Of a stretch of DNA of 35,750 bases, positions 1-7,973 are shown piece after piece (the stretch's first letter is position 1; each line of letters begins with the position of its first letter). A program made the translations under genes and the position numbers. Below the pieces are notes generated by a model. It worked only from the letters and a program-made list of their open reading frames with translations, did no database searches and was not told the origin of the DNA. The stretch spans positions 1-35,750 of the forward strand of contig JASEIC010000007.1 of NCBI GenBank assembly GCA_030017555.1. The letters run 5' to 3'. The stretch is from Patescibacteria group bacterium. Lineage in GTDB: Bacteria > Patescibacteriota > Minisyncoccia > UBA6257 > GWB1-50-10.

Positions 1-270
1 GTACCAGCTTTTGGAGAAGGCACATTTTCCTTTAGCAATGGAGGATTTGCAGTTTATGAATCTTCAGATCCATATTTCAAATCAGATGTTATTAATGTCA
101 CCGGAAGCGTTACTTTAACAAAAGTAGACAAAACCAATAAAATTATAAAAGGCATATTTGAATGCCGAGTAAAAGGATTTGGTGGCATAGATGCCAATGG
201 TCGTATTTATTATGTTTATGTAAACATAACTAACGGCCAGTTCGACGTAGAATATATCGGAGAAAATTGA
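1..270 (+). CDS. 3' end of an unidentified protein gene (partial)
   Basis: Frame 1 is open from the first base to a TGA at 268-270 and gives 89 residues; the 5' end lies outside the window. The fragment is rich in beta-strand-type sequence with alternating hydrophobic residues (for example GTFSFSNGGFAVYE and NITNGQFDVEYIGEN). This resembles the C-terminal beta-sandwich of secreted proteins, with a loose likeness to DUF6252-type lipoprotein tails. No motif fixes a function. A rho-independent terminator follows 17 bases after the stop, so this gene ends its own transcript, and the prepilin operon behind it has its own promoter. Confidence 0.7.
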   Translation, partial: VPAFGEGTFSFSNGGFAVYESSDPYFKSDVINVTGSVTLTKVDKTNKIIKGIFECRVKGFGGIDANGRIYYVYVNITNGQFDVEYIGEN

Positions 271-286
271 TTATTAATAGTAAAAT

Positions 287-320
287 AACCGCCAATTAGA
301 CAACTACTGGCGGTTTTTTT
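287..320 (+). terminator. Rho-independent terminator after the first partial gene
   Basis: The arms ACCGCCA (288-294) and TGGCGGT (308-314) form a GC-rich stem with a 13-base loop, followed by a T-tract (314-320). It lies between a stop codon and the promoter of the prepilin genes. Confidence 0.85.
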
Positions 321-347
321 GTTATTTTGCAGTTAAATTGGTATAAT
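319..347 (+). promoter_or_regulatory. Sigma70-type promoter of the prepilin operon
   Basis: TTGTTA (319-324) and TATAAT (342-347) are separated by 17 bases. The ATG of the first prepilin gene is at 354, only six bases after the -10 box, and no Shine-Dalgarno sequence is present. The mRNA is therefore probably leaderless or nearly so. This spacing also decides the start codon, since an upstream TTG at 327 would lie inside the promoter. Confidence 0.65.
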
Positions 348-353
348 AATTTT

Positions 354-821
354 ATGGACAAAAAAACAACAAATAACGGGTTTACGCTTATAGAAAGCAT
401 ATTTTCTATAACCTTAATTGTTATTCTTGCTACAATTGTTACGCCAATTTATCAAGTGTTAAACGCCAAAAACAATCTTGATGTGACTGTAGGTGTTGTA
501 TCTCAAACATTAAGGCGCGCCCAATTCCTTTCGGTAGCAATTAGCAACGATTCAAACTGGGGCGTTTTTTTAGCAACCAGTACCGTAATCCTGTTTAACG
601 GCAATAATTATTCATCTCGCAATGTTAATTTCGATGAAATATTTAATATATCTCCAACAGTTGAAATAAGCGGAGTAAAGGAAGTTGTTTTTTCCAAATT
701 TGACGGTACGCCGCAATCGCACGGCGTTATTTCATTTGCCTTGTTGGGCGAAACAAAAAATATAACTATTAATAGTAAAGAACGGTTATTTCCTTGTAGC
801 CAATGGACACTTTATTGCTAA
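354..821 (+). CDS. Type IV prepilin / GspH-like pseudopilin
   Basis: This protein has a class III (type IV) prepilin signal. A short charged leader, MDKKTTNNG, is followed by FTLIESIFS and a long hydrophobic helix. Prepilin peptidase should cut after G9, and glutamate +5 is present (FTLIE). The remaining ~125 residues are a small globular domain like GspH/FimT minor pseudopilins. It is the first gene of a run of four prepilin-like genes that overlap or nearly touch, so the products probably assemble into one pilus or pseudopilus. The start at 354 was chosen because the promoter's -10 box ends at 347 and the leader then has normal length. The family is clear; the subtype is a guess. Confidence 0.85.
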   Translation: MDKKTTNNGFTLIESIFSITLIVILATIVTPIYQVLNAKNNLDVTVGVVSQTLRRAQFLSVAISNDSNWGVFLATSTVILFNGNNYSSRNVNFDEIFNISPTVEISGVKEVVFSKFDGTPQSHGVISFALLGETKNITINSKERLFPCSQWTLYC

Positions 822-1447
822 AATACAAATTGGTCTTTAGAAAGAAACGCGGAATTTTTAAACGGGGCTTTGCTTTAATTGAAGCATTGCTTGCCACTTC
901 GATATTTGCGCTTTTGGCAACAGCATTTATTGGTTCCTTAATTTATGGAGAAAAAAGCACAACGGTTGCCGGTTCCCGCTCAAGAGCATTGTTCTTGGCC
1001 GAAGAAGGTTTGGAAGCAGTCAGAAATATTCGCGATGAAGATTTTAACAAATTAACTGACGGCACTTTTGGATTGGCCATTACAGATAATAGTTGGAAGC
1101 TTTCGGGCTCTTCTGATCTGACTGAAATATTTAATCGTCAAATAAGTATCAGTTCTATAGATCCCAAAATAAAGAAAGTCGCTTCTACTGTTTCTTGGCA
1201 AGACGTTAATGAAGAAACCCCGCATTTTATTTCGGTTACCACCTATCTTTCAAAATGGAAAGAAATTGCCGGCAGTGATTTGCCTATGTCTTGTGATGTT
1301 TATTGTATGCAATTACCAGTGGGTTATATAAGCGGCATATGCCGATCAAGTGTCGGCGCCTGCAAAGCAAGAGGAGAAATCTCTGAAAGGGGCGGAGATA
1401 AGTATTGTACTATTGACAAGGACAAATTTTGTTGCTGTGCGCCATGA
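803..1447 (+). CDS. Prepilin (PilV/GspI-like) with an eight-cysteine C-terminal domain
   Basis: The leader is longer than usual (about 22 residues, basic, ending KRG), followed by FALIEALLATSIF with glutamate +5 and a hydrophobic helix. This is a typical minor prepilin of the PilV/GspI kind, including the conserved 'EEGLEAVRNIRDEDF' type of helix. After about residue 162 comes a compact tail with eight cysteines in the order C-x3-C, C, C, C, CCC. It has the glycines expected of a disulfide knot (GYISGIC, GGDKYC) and ends CCCAP. The tail could give four disulfides and serve as a surface or adhesive tip. The ATG overlaps the previous gene by 19 bases, and the stop overlaps the next start as ATGA. 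No Shine-Dalgarno is evident; coupling is likely. Confidence 0.85.
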   Translation: MDTLLLKYKLVFRKKRGIFKRGFALIEALLATSIFALLATAFIGSLIYGEKSTTVAGSRSRALFLAEEGLEAVRNIRDEDFNKLTDGTFGLAITDNSWKLSGSSDLTEIFNRQISISSIDPKIKKVASTVSWQDVNEETPHFISVTTYLSKWKEIAGSDLPMSCDVYCMQLPVGYISGICRSSVGACKARGEISERGGDKYCTIDKDKFCCCAP

Positions 1448-1971
1448 AGTATAACTTAAAACAAAATTTATTAGAAAATAAGCGCGGATTTACTCTTTTT
1501 GAAGCATTGCTTTATCTCAGCTTAACAGCTATTTTATTTTTTACGACCTCAATATTCTTATCGAATTTGTGGCAGTCTCGTGTCAGGAACGAGGCAATAT
1601 CTGAAGTGGAGCAACAAGGAAGTATTGCTATGCATAAAATCACCCAGACAGTAAGAAACGCTTTAAATATTAATTTGCCGACTATCAGTACTATGACTTC
1701 GGTTCTTTCGCTTACCACCGTTTCAAGTTCTTTAAACCCAACCATTTTCTCTTTATCAAATAATATTCTATAAATTCAGGAAGGCGGAGCAGCGCCGATA
1801 GCAATTACTTCACCGCAAGTTAAAGCTTCCGCGCTGACTTTTTATAATTTTTCAAAAGCGGGCACGCACGGCACGGTACGCATTAATTTGCTTTTGACAT
1901 ACACTAAATCAGCGTTAGGAAATGTCCAAAGTTATTCAAGAACATTTTATGGTTCGGCAACTATACGCTAA
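1444..1971 (+). pseudogene. Prepilin (PilW/GspJ-like) interrupted by an in-frame TAA
   Basis: The ATG at 1444 overlaps the previous stop (ATGA). The leader ends NKRG before FTLFEALLYLSLTAILFF, a clear prepilin signal with glutamate +5. The frame meets TAA at 1771-1773 after 109 residues. It then continues open in the same frame, with good coding character, to TAA at 1969-1971, adding 65 residues that look like the missing C-terminal beta-domain. The context ('NNIL-stop-IQEGG') suggests a lost tyrosine codon. Either this is a nonsense mutation that shortens the pilin, or the codon is read through. The last 23 bases overlap the next gene, a normal arrangement for this operon, which argues that the full-length frame is ancestral. 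Confidence 0.75.
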
Positions 1972-2359
1972 AAACAAAAAAGGATTCATTGCTATTTTGG
2001 CTGTATTAATAATCGGCGCCATAGGCATTACTATAACTATTTCTGTGCTTTTATTGGGTTTGGGTTTTACGCAATCAAGTTTTATAATTGAGCAGTCCGG
2101 TGGCGCAAGAGCTTTGGCAAATGCTTGTGTTGACCAAGCATTGCAGCAGATAAGAAATTTTCCGTTGTCTTTCAGCGGTCGAAGCCTAACAATAAATTCA
2201 GGTACTTGTAATTATGTAATTATAGATAATGGTGGGCAAAATCGTACTATAAATGCTAAGGCCACCTTGGGCGGTGTAACCAGAAAAGCGAAAATCGTTA
2301 TAAACAAAATAAACCCATATATAAACATCGCTTCATGGCAGGAAGTGGCTGATAATTAG
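1949..2359 (+). CDS. Prepilin-like membrane-anchored protein (fourth pilin-cluster gene)
   Basis: The N-terminus reads MVRQLYAKNKKG, then FIAILAVLIIGAIGI and a long hydrophobic helix. It resembles PilX/GspK-type minor pilins, which may lack glutamate +5, as here. The body contains 'SGGARALANACVDQALQQIR', a helix commonly seen in CPR pilus-operon proteins, followed by a small beta-rich domain and a cysteine pair. An ATG at 1922 in the same frame is an alternative start. The 1949 start gives a conventional leader and less overlap with the preceding frame. It is the last gene of the cluster; about 125 untranslated bases separate it from a tRNA. Confidence 0.75.
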   Translation: MVRQLYAKNKKGFIAILAVLIIGAIGITITISVLLLGLGFTQSSFIIEQSGGARALANACVDQALQQIRNFPLSFSGRSLTINSGTCNYVIIDNGGQNRTINAKATLGGVTRKAKIVINKINPYINIASWQEVADN

Positions 2360-2484
2360 TTGGGTTTAAAATCAAGAAAGCTCTGCCACTCACATTTTCG
2401 AGAGCATCACACGTATTAGTGTCGAGATAAGATTATTTTGTTTGAAAAATTCAAAAAATACATTAGATTAAAAGAGTATTAAAT

Positions 2485-2558
2485 TGCGGGTTGGTGTAAA
2501 GGTAGCACGTCGCTCTCTGGAAGCGAAAATTGGGGTTCGAATCCCTGACCCGCAGCCA
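2485..2558 (+). tRNA. tRNA-Gln (anticodon CTG)
   Basis: The acceptor arms TGCGGGT and ACCCGCA pair over seven bases, with a G discriminator and an encoded CCA end. The anticodon stem is TCGCT/AGCGA with loop CTCTGGA, giving anticodon CTG. The T-loop is TTCGAAT. A first-pair U-A and a G discriminator are typical of tRNA-Gln. The D-arm is short. Confidence 0.93.
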
Positions 2559-2589
2559 ACTAATGCGGAGTATCGAGAGACCGGGATGC

Positions 2590-3231
2590 CTAAAGTATCA
2601 TTTGTATTCTTTTTACTGCAAGCGGCATATTTCTTCTTCCTTGCCCAATAGGATAGTAGGTCGGATAAATATTAAATTGTTGATTCTGAATTCCTAAAAC
2701 TTCTTTTTGAGTGTTTTTATATTTACTCATCGAAACCTGCTTTGCTAAAAGAATTGAACTTACTTGGTTTCCGAACGATATAATGCTTTTTGGTTGAATA
2801 GTTGAGATTTCTTTAAACATTAAATTTAAGTAATTTGTGAAAACGAGATTTTTAAGAGGTCAAGCATCCAGTTGAGTGCATTTCGCAAGATTAGTTACAT
2901 ACATTTTCTTCTTCGCTAATTCTCTATAAATTTCCGTTGCAAATCGCACAGTCCAGTCAGCTGTTTTTAGTTGTTGGGTTTTTTCGAAATAACTTTTCGG
3001 TAGAAGGTTTAATTTGTAAAAAAATTGCCATATATTTTTTGTTCCTAGCCATGGCGCCCTCAATCCTTGCCAATCAGGAAGAGAAGAAACGTTTTTGCTT
3101 GTCGGATTCATGAAAATAAACATGGCGTCAGGATTTTTTATACACCCCGCGCCGTAAATAGAATTAAGGGTCGGTTCCCCATATATGAGCTGTAATTTAT
3201 CAAAGTCTTTTTTGAGCTTCAGTAATTGCAT
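2590..3231 (-). pseudogene. Uracil-DNA glycosylase-like protein, split by an in-frame TGA
   Basis: Reading leftwards from the ATG at 3231, the protein has 'GAGCIKNPDAMFIFMNPTSKN' and a later 'YVTNLAKCTQ' strand, as in the UDG superfamily (family 4/5-like: substrate pocket and N/C-rich motif). TGA at 2862-2860 stops it after 123 residues. The same frame continues without interruption to TAG at 2592-2590. The extra 89 residues include 'PKSIISFGNQVSSILL', the conserved second half of the fold. Before the stop the text is LDA and after it PLKN, so an arginine (CGA to TGA) is the simplest lost residue. The gene is probably inactive unless TGA is recoded here. Assignment to the superfamily is likely; the subfamily is not settled. 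Confidence 0.65.
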
Positions 3232-3361
3232 AATTAGTAATTTTATATGAGTATTTTTAATAAGTCACGGAACCAGCTCCGATCAAAACGGGTCAGTTTG
3301 ATTATTAGAATAATCAATTTACGTGCTGTTTTTGAATATAAAAAACTGTTAAAATGAATTT

Positions 3362-3841
3362 ATGAATATAAAAAAGAACAGATCAATTATCACTTGGATT
3401 GCGGTTATTGTTGCAATTATTGCGCTTTTGTTTTTGATGCAATATATAAATCCGGAAAAACAAGCCAAAAAACGAATGGCCGAAGTCGGTATTGAATGTA
3501 TAAACGTTGACGATTCAGAGTTAAAACAGCATTTCCATCCAAAGTTTTCTATAAACGTTGATGGTAAAAACGAGCCAATTCCGGCTGATATAGGCGTGTT
3601 TCAGGATTGTTCAGCAGAAATTCATACGCACGATTCAACCGGCGAACTTCATATTGAAACAACAAACCCCGATAAAAAATTTACGCTTGGCCAATTTTTT
3701 GCAATTTGGGGCAGATCAATTATGAGAAACAGATATAATGTGGTGGTTTCAGTTAATGGCAATGGATTTATGGAAAACGAGGATTTTTATAACAAAATAG
3801 AATTAAAAGATGGCGAACAAATTGTAATTGATTATCGTTGA
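3362..3841 (+). CDS. Membrane-anchored conserved protein with a His-rich domain, function unknown
   Basis: Residues ~8-28 form one N-terminal transmembrane helix (ITWIAVIVAIIALLFLM), followed by an exported domain. The domain carries two histidine clusters, 'QHFHPKFSI' and 'AEIHTHDSTGELHIE', with cysteines near each. This arrangement suggests metal binding, possibly copper or zinc. I recognise this pattern from CPR and archaeal hypothetical proteins but know no assigned function. A TAAAAT box (3350-3355) ends six bases before the ATG, so the message is probably leaderless. It lies 27 bases upstream of superoxide dismutase, which may indicate a shared role in metal or oxidant handling. Confidence 0.75.
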   Translation: MNIKKNRSIITWIAVIVAIIALLFLMQYINPEKQAKKRMAEVGIECINVDDSELKQHFHPKFSINVDGKNEPIPADIGVFQDCSAEIHTHDSTGELHIETTNPDKKFTLGQFFAIWGRSIMRNRYNVVVSVNGNGFMENEDFYNKIELKDGEQIVIDYR

Positions 3842-3868
3842 ATTCGGGGAAGGTAAAAAAATAAAATC

Positions 3869-4483
3869 ATGGCAAAACACGAATTACCAAAACTTTCATA
3901 CGCTTTTAATGCGTTAGAGCCGTTTATTGATACGCAAACAATGGAAATTCATTATTCCAAACATCACGCAACTTATGTGGCGAAGTTAAATGAAATTTTG
4001 GAAAATTATAAAGAATTGCAGGATAAAACCGTGGAAGAACTTTTAAAATCATTAAATTACATTCCGGAATCAATTAGGAACGGGGTCCGTAACTTTGGCG
4101 GCGGACATTATAATCATTTATTTTTTTGGGAAATTTTGGCTCCGGTTAGCAATGACGTTATTTTGCCAACCGGAGAATTAGTTGAGGCAATTAATAATAA
4201 TTTTGGGAGCTTTGAGACTTTTAAAAAACAATTTACAGTTTCTGCCATAACATTTTTTGGCAGCGGTTGGACATGGCTTGTGGCCGATAAAAATCAAAAA
4301 CTTTTGGTAATTAATACTGTAAATCAAGAATCGCCGATTATTTTGGGCTTGAAACCACTTCTCACGCTTGATCTTTGGGAACACGCGTATTATTTAAAAT
4401 ATCAAAATCGCAGACCGGAATATGTTGAAGCTTGGTGGAATGTAGTAAATTGGAAAAAAGTTGAAGAAAATTTAAATAAGTAA
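3869..4483 (+). CDS. sod: Superoxide dismutase, Fe/Mn family
   Basis: The 204-residue protein is normal length for the family and converts superoxide to peroxide and oxygen. The N-terminal helical hairpin has metal ligand H28 in 'MEIHYSKHHATYV'. The second ligand is in 'GGGHYNHLFFW', and the C-terminal domain has the D...H ligands in 'LDLWEHAYYLKYQNRRPEY'. No signal peptide is present, so it acts in the cytoplasm. The metal preference (Fe or Mn) cannot be decided by eye. The gene may be co-transcribed with the His-rich membrane protein 27 bases upstream. A strong bidirectional hairpin follows the stop. Confidence 0.95.
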   Translation: MAKHELPKLSYAFNALEPFIDTQTMEIHYSKHHATYVAKLNEILENYKELQDKTVEELLKSLNYIPESIRNGVRNFGGGHYNHLFFWEILAPVSNDVILPTGELVEAINNNFGSFETFKKQFTVSAITFFGSGWTWLVADKNQKLLVINTVNQESPIILGLKPLLTLDLWEHAYYLKYQNRRPEYVEAWWNVVNWKKVEENLNK

Positions 4484-4519
4484 TTAAAAGGAACTTCAAA
4501 AAACGGAGTCCTTTTAATT
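4482..4519. terminator. Bidirectional terminator between sod and the protease gene
   Basis: AATTAAAAGGA (4482-4492) and TCCTTTTAATT (4509-4519) form an 11-bp stem with A/T runs on both sides. It can end transcripts of the convergent genes on each strand. Confidence 0.8.
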
Positions 4520-4527
4520 TATAACAA

Positions 4528-5691
4528 TTAATGTTTCAAATTATCCAATTCAGAACCCATTATTTTTTGAATGGCGTCCATTGCAACCGCGTGAGAATTT
4601 AATCTATTGCCAATATCATAACTTCTTACAATGCCGACAAGAAATCCGCGCCAAAAAAGCGGCGAACCGGACCTGCCGGCGTAAACTTCCATTTCAGTAT
4701 CTAAAACAAGCGGCGTTTCGCGGAAAAATTTATCGCCAACAAAAAATCCCGTATATTTACCAACACTGCCGGTTAAATAAATTGTGGTCCAGACGCTTTT
4801 TGTGCCTTCAGTAACATCACCCGGAAAACCATAAGTGATAACTTCGTCATTTTTTTCCAGAATAGCGTTTGAAAGCATTTCAGCATAATCAAATGAAGCT
4901 GGCAGGGAAGTAACTCCAAAAATCGGGCCGGCTTCGCTCAATCCTGTTATTTTTAAAATTGCAAAATCAAGATTTTCAGCTTCAATGGCGCTTAAATTAG
5001 TTAAATTTGGTTCATATGCTAATTTGGCAACATAACCTAAAACTGAAACGCGCACAATCGGATTTATTTTTCTTATGAGATCTGGCGTGGGCAGAGTAGT
5101 TTCTTTTGGCACAATACCAACTTCGCAGTAATTTATATCATAAACATTTATTTCTTTTTCTTGATTATTGATTATGGCAATTTGTTTTGAGGATCTTCGT
5201 TCAATAACATGACGATTAGTTAAAATATGGCCGTTTTTAGTGATAATTACGCCAGAACCTCGGCTTAAAGCAATTGTGCCTTTTTCAATAACGCCTGTGT
5301 TGGCATCAACGTAGTTGTAATTAAAATAACAAACAAGGCCGACAATACTTGTCGGTGATATTTGCTTTGCCGGGAGAATTGGTTTTATTTGGGGTAGTGT
5401 CGAAGTTGGTTTAGGAACAGGCGTAATAATAGGTAGGTTTAATTTTGTTATATCGGGAATTTTTACAATTTGATCGGAACTAATGCCGGTGCTTGTTGAA
5501 AGGTCTGCTCGGCTCTCCTTTTTATAGTCAATACTTGGATTTATTGGAGTAGAAGAGGACTTTATTAAAATGTGGGGTGGGTAAGGATTAATAATCTCAG
5601 CGTGATTATTTTTTATCAAATTCGAGAAAATAGACGCGGAAATAGTTAAAATAGCAATAAATAATAAAACCAAAATTATAGAGCGAATCAT
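4528..5691 (-). CDS. Membrane-anchored trypsin-like serine protease
   Basis: The N-terminal hydrophobic helix (residues ~3-22) is followed by a Pro/Ser/Thr-rich linker to about residue 110, and then a chymotrypsin/trypsin-fold domain. The catalytic residues are visible: His in 'LTNRHVIE', Asp in 'LDFAILKI' and Ser in 'AGRSGSPLF'. No PDZ domain is seen, unlike DegP/HtrA, so it is better described as a trypsin-like protease anchored outside the membrane. The start is three bases from the fmt stop, so the two genes share a transcript. Its likely role is cell-envelope protein quality control or processing. Confidence 0.85.
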   Translation of the reverse strand: MIRSIILVLLFIAILTISASIFSNLIKNNHAEIINPYPPHILIKSSSTPINPSIDYKKESRADLSTSTGISSDQIVKIPDITKLNLPIITPVPKPTSTLPQIKPILPAKQISPTSIVGLVCYFNYNYVDANTGVIEKGTIALSRGSGVIITKNGHILTNRHVIERRSSKQIAIINNQEKEINVYDINYCEVGIVPKETTLPTPDLIRKINPIVRVSVLGYVAKLAYEPNLTNLSAIEAENLDFAILKITGLSEAGPIFGVTSLPASFDYAEMLSNAILEKNDEVITYGFPGDVTEGTKSVWTTIYLTGSVGKYTGFFVGDKFFRETPLVLDTEMEVYAGRSGSPLFWRGFLVGIVRSYDIGNRLNSHAVAMDAIQKIMGSELDNLKH

Positions 5692-5693
5692 AT

Positions 5694-6521
5694 TTAATTG
5701 ATTTTCAATATTTTTGGTTTTTCACCGGCAAACTGGATTTTTCTTAAAATTATCTTATTGTCGATAAAATCAGCTTCAAGAATTTTCATTCGTTTGCTTC
5801 CGTCAGCTGACGAATTTATGGTCCAGACGCCCGGTTCGGGATTTAATGCTTTTATTTTTTGCCAAATTGTTTTTGGGTCGTCTTTTTCAAGGTCAATAAA
5901 TGCGTCCTCGATTTTTATTTTTTTGGTAAATGTCGCTTCATTTTCGTTTTGAGGTTTTGGGACGGCATCCTCAATATCGGGTAAGGTTTTAATTAAAAGT
6001 TCAGCGCCAAGTAAGGCCAGTTTATCATGAAGTGTTTTGTAGTTATCGGTTTCTTCAATTTTTAAATTGGTCCTCGCGATAATCGAACCATGATCAATTT
6101 TTTCATCGAGAATAAAAAGGGTAACGCCGGTTTCTTTTTCGGCCCGAAGTATTGCTTCTTGGATTGGCGAGGGTCCTCGGTATTTTGGGAGAAGCGATGG
6201 ATGAATACCGATGACGCCCATTTTCGATAAATTCAGAATTTCGTTTGGTATAATTTTGGCATAAGCGGCAATTACCGCTAAATCTATTTCGCCAATTTCA
6301 TTTTTGAATTCGTTAATATCCAGCTTTTCCGGTTGGTAAACTTTGATGTTATGTTTTTTGGCAATAACTTTTGTAGGCGGAGGAGTAATGACTTTTTCTC
6401 TGCCGATTGGCCGATCAGGATTGCAAACTACAACACTGGGCTTTAAATCAGCTTTTATCAGTTCTTCCAAGATAATGGCGGCAAATTCCGGCGTGCCGAA
6501 GAATATATATTTAAAAAACAT
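5694..6521 (-). CDS. fmt: Methionyl-tRNA formyltransferase
   Basis: This enzyme formylates initiator Met-tRNA using 10-formyl-tetrahydrofolate. The N-terminus reads 'IFFGTPEFAAIILEEL' (Rossmann start). The catalytic region has 'IGIHPSLLPKYRGPSPIQ' and the following 'DHGSIIA'. The C-terminal tRNA-binding domain is shorter than usual: 275 residues in total, against about 310 in E. coli. The insertion 'NSSADGS' in the C-terminal domain is encoded by a palindrome (CGTCAGCTGACG, 5801-5812) that resembles two intergenic repeats in this window. Together with def, also nearby, this shows that formyl-methionine initiation is used. Confidence 0.92.
   Translation of the reverse strand: MFFKYIFFGTPEFAAIILEELIKADLKPSVVVCNPDRPIGREKVITPPPTKVIAKKHNIKVYQPEKLDINEFKNEIGEIDLAVIAAYAKIIPNEILNLSKMGVIGIHPSLLPKYRGPSPIQEAILRAEKETGVTLFILDEKIDHGSIIARTNLKIEETDNYKTLHDKLALLGAELLIKTLPDIEDAVPKPQNENEATFTKKIKIEDAFIDLEKDDPKTIWQKIKALNPEPGVWTINSSADGSKRMKILEADFIDNKIILRKIQFAGEKPKILKIN
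5800..5813. repeat. REP-like palindrome inside fmt
   Basis: CGTCAGCTGACG (5801-5812) is a perfect 12-bp palindrome. It matches the core of the intergenic palindromes at 9948-9963 and 32579-32594. Here it lies in frame in the fmt C-terminal region and encodes part of NSSADGS. Confidence 0.5.
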
Positions 6522-6541
6522 AGTTTTACTTGGTAATTGAT

Positions 6542-6570
6542 TTGTTTTTATTATAAGATAGACCTATATT
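6542..6570 (+). promoter_or_regulatory. Promoter of the def operon
   Basis: TTGTTT (6542-6547) and TATATT (6565-6570) are 17 bases apart. The likely start ATG at 6587 leaves a leader of roughly 10 bases. Confidence 0.45.
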
Positions 6571-6586
6571 GTATGCCATAACTTAT

Positions 6587-6862
6587 ATGAAACAAGCTTC
6601 AAGCGATGATTATATAAAAACCTTAAAAGAGAGAATGAGGATTTCAAAAATTTATTCAGCTCATCAAATGATTGGGCTTTCTATAGCTGAACTTTTGGAG
6701 GACGGGATGCACAAAGCGCTTTATATGAAATTGGCAAAAGAGTATAACAATGATTGGCTTATGAGATTGGCGAGAGACGTTGCTTCCCGCGCTAATATCC
6801 AAAACAAAGGCGCGTATTTTATGAAATTATTGCAAAATAAGAGAATGAACGAAAAAGATTAA
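6587..6862 (+). CDS. Small conserved helical protein upstream of def, function unknown
   Basis: This is a 91-residue, mostly alpha-helical, basic soluble protein ('MKQASSDDYIKTLKERMRISKIYSAHQMIGLSIAELL...'). I do not recognise a named domain. An in-frame TTG at 6569 would overlap the -10 box, so the ATG at 6587 is preferred. The stop is two bases before the def ATG, so it is the first gene of a tight operon with def, thpR, ctp and rplI. Confidence 0.6.
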   Translation: MKQASSDDYIKTLKERMRISKIYSAHQMIGLSIAELLEDGMHKALYMKLAKEYNNDWLMRLARDVASRANIQNKGAYFMKLLQNKRMNEKD

Positions 6863-6864
6863 TT

Positions 6865-7377
6865 ATGGACAATGGTATTTTTTTAATTGACGATGAAAAA
6901 AAGAAGAAGGTTTTACGGACTAAATTACCGTTGCTTGATTTGACGCGAGAGAATAAAAAAGAGTTGAGAGAATTAATAAAGAAAATGAGATTAATAATGA
7001 AAAAAACAAATGGTATCGGGCTTAGCGCCAACCAAATTGGCGTTCAAAAAAGAATATTCGTGGCACAAGTGCCTGACGATCAAGGACATATCAAATTTTA
7101 CGCGGTTATCAATCCGGAAATTACAAAAACTTCAAAAGAAAAATTGGCTCTCGAAGAAGGATGTTTAAGTATTCCCGAAACTTATGGGACGGTTCTGCGA
7201 GCTGAAAAAATCGTGCTTGAAGGATATGATTTGAACAGTAAAAAATTAAAAATCAAGGCTTGGGGACTTTTGGCTCGAGTTTTTCAGCACGAAGTCGATC
7301 ATTTAAACGGTATGGTTTTTATTGATCAATGCAAAGACGTGCGGAAAGTTCAAAAGAATATCGAAAATAAGGAATAA
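6865..7377 (+). CDS. def: Peptide deformylase
   Basis: This metal-dependent enzyme removes the formyl group from nascent proteins. All three motifs are present in order: GIGLSANQIG (motif 1, with S in place of the common A), EEGCLSIP (motif 2, metal-ligand cysteine) and QHEVDH (motif 3, HExxH-type ligands and catalytic Glu). Its length of 170 residues is normal. The C-terminus stops shortly after motif 3, as in short type 1 or 3 enzymes. It sits two bases downstream of a small helical protein and one base before thpR, in an operon with other translation and processing genes. Confidence 0.95.
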   Translation: MDNGIFLIDDEKKKKVLRTKLPLLDLTRENKKELRELIKKMRLIMKKTNGIGLSANQIGVQKRIFVAQVPDDQGHIKFYAVINPEITKTSKEKLALEEGCLSIPETYGTVLRAEKIVLEGYDLNSKKLKIKAWGLLARVFQHEVDHLNGMVFIDQCKDVRKVQKNIENKE

Positions 7378-7378
7378 A

Positions 7379-7939
7379 ATGGTCAGGCTTTTTATTGCAA
7401 TTCCTTTACCGCACGAAATTAAACTTCAGATTAATGAAATTGCAGAAAAACTCAAAAAAAGACTTCCTAATCTTGGGGGTGCGCGGTGGGTGGGAGAAGA
7501 AAATTGGCATCTCACCGTTACCTTTTTGGGATATCAACCCGAAAAGGAAGTGCCGGTTATAGAAAAATCAATCGAGGCGTTATCTAGAAATAGTTTTAGG
7601 GTTGATTTTGATCAAGTGATTTTTGGTCCACCCGGCACAACATCCAGAATGATTTGGCTTACCACAACAAAAGAATCATCAAAAATAATTGATTTACTTA
7701 AAAAAGACCTTGAAGAACAATTAATTAAAAACGGCGTGCGGTGGCAAAGAGAAACAAGGCCATATCTAGGCCATTTAACGTTGGTACGTTTTCATGAAAA
7801 GTCCAAAATTAATCCGGATAAAGTTATTGAAGAATCGCTGTTCGGCTTTAAGGCAGTTTCTTTAGATCTTATGCGTTCGGAACTTTCAAGAAGCGGTCCG
7901 GTTTATACTAAAATTTCCGGTATTGATTATAAAGGATAA
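7379..7939 (+). CDS. thpR: RNA 2',3'-cyclic phosphodiesterase (2H family)
   Basis: Two HxTx motifs mark the 2H phosphoesterase fold: 'WHLTVTFLG' near residue 40 and 'GHLTLVRFH' near residue 133. The N-terminus 'MVRLFIAIPLP' is typical of ThpR/LigT proteins. The family hydrolyses 2',3'-cyclic phosphates at RNA ends and can act on tRNA halves. The ATG at 7379 lies directly after the def stop and yields 186 residues, the family's usual size. Longer readings would run back into def. Confidence 0.9.
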   Translation: MVRLFIAIPLPHEIKLQINEIAEKLKKRLPNLGGARWVGEENWHLTVTFLGYQPEKEVPVIEKSIEALSRNSFRVDFDQVIFGPPGTTSRMIWLTTTKESSKIIDLLKKDLEEQLIKNGVRWQRETRPYLGHLTLVRFHEKSKINPDKVIEESLFGFKAVSLDLMRSELSRSGPVYTKISGIDYKG

Positions 7940-7973
7940 GTCTGGTTAAATGTTACTATTGTCGTTAATTTTT

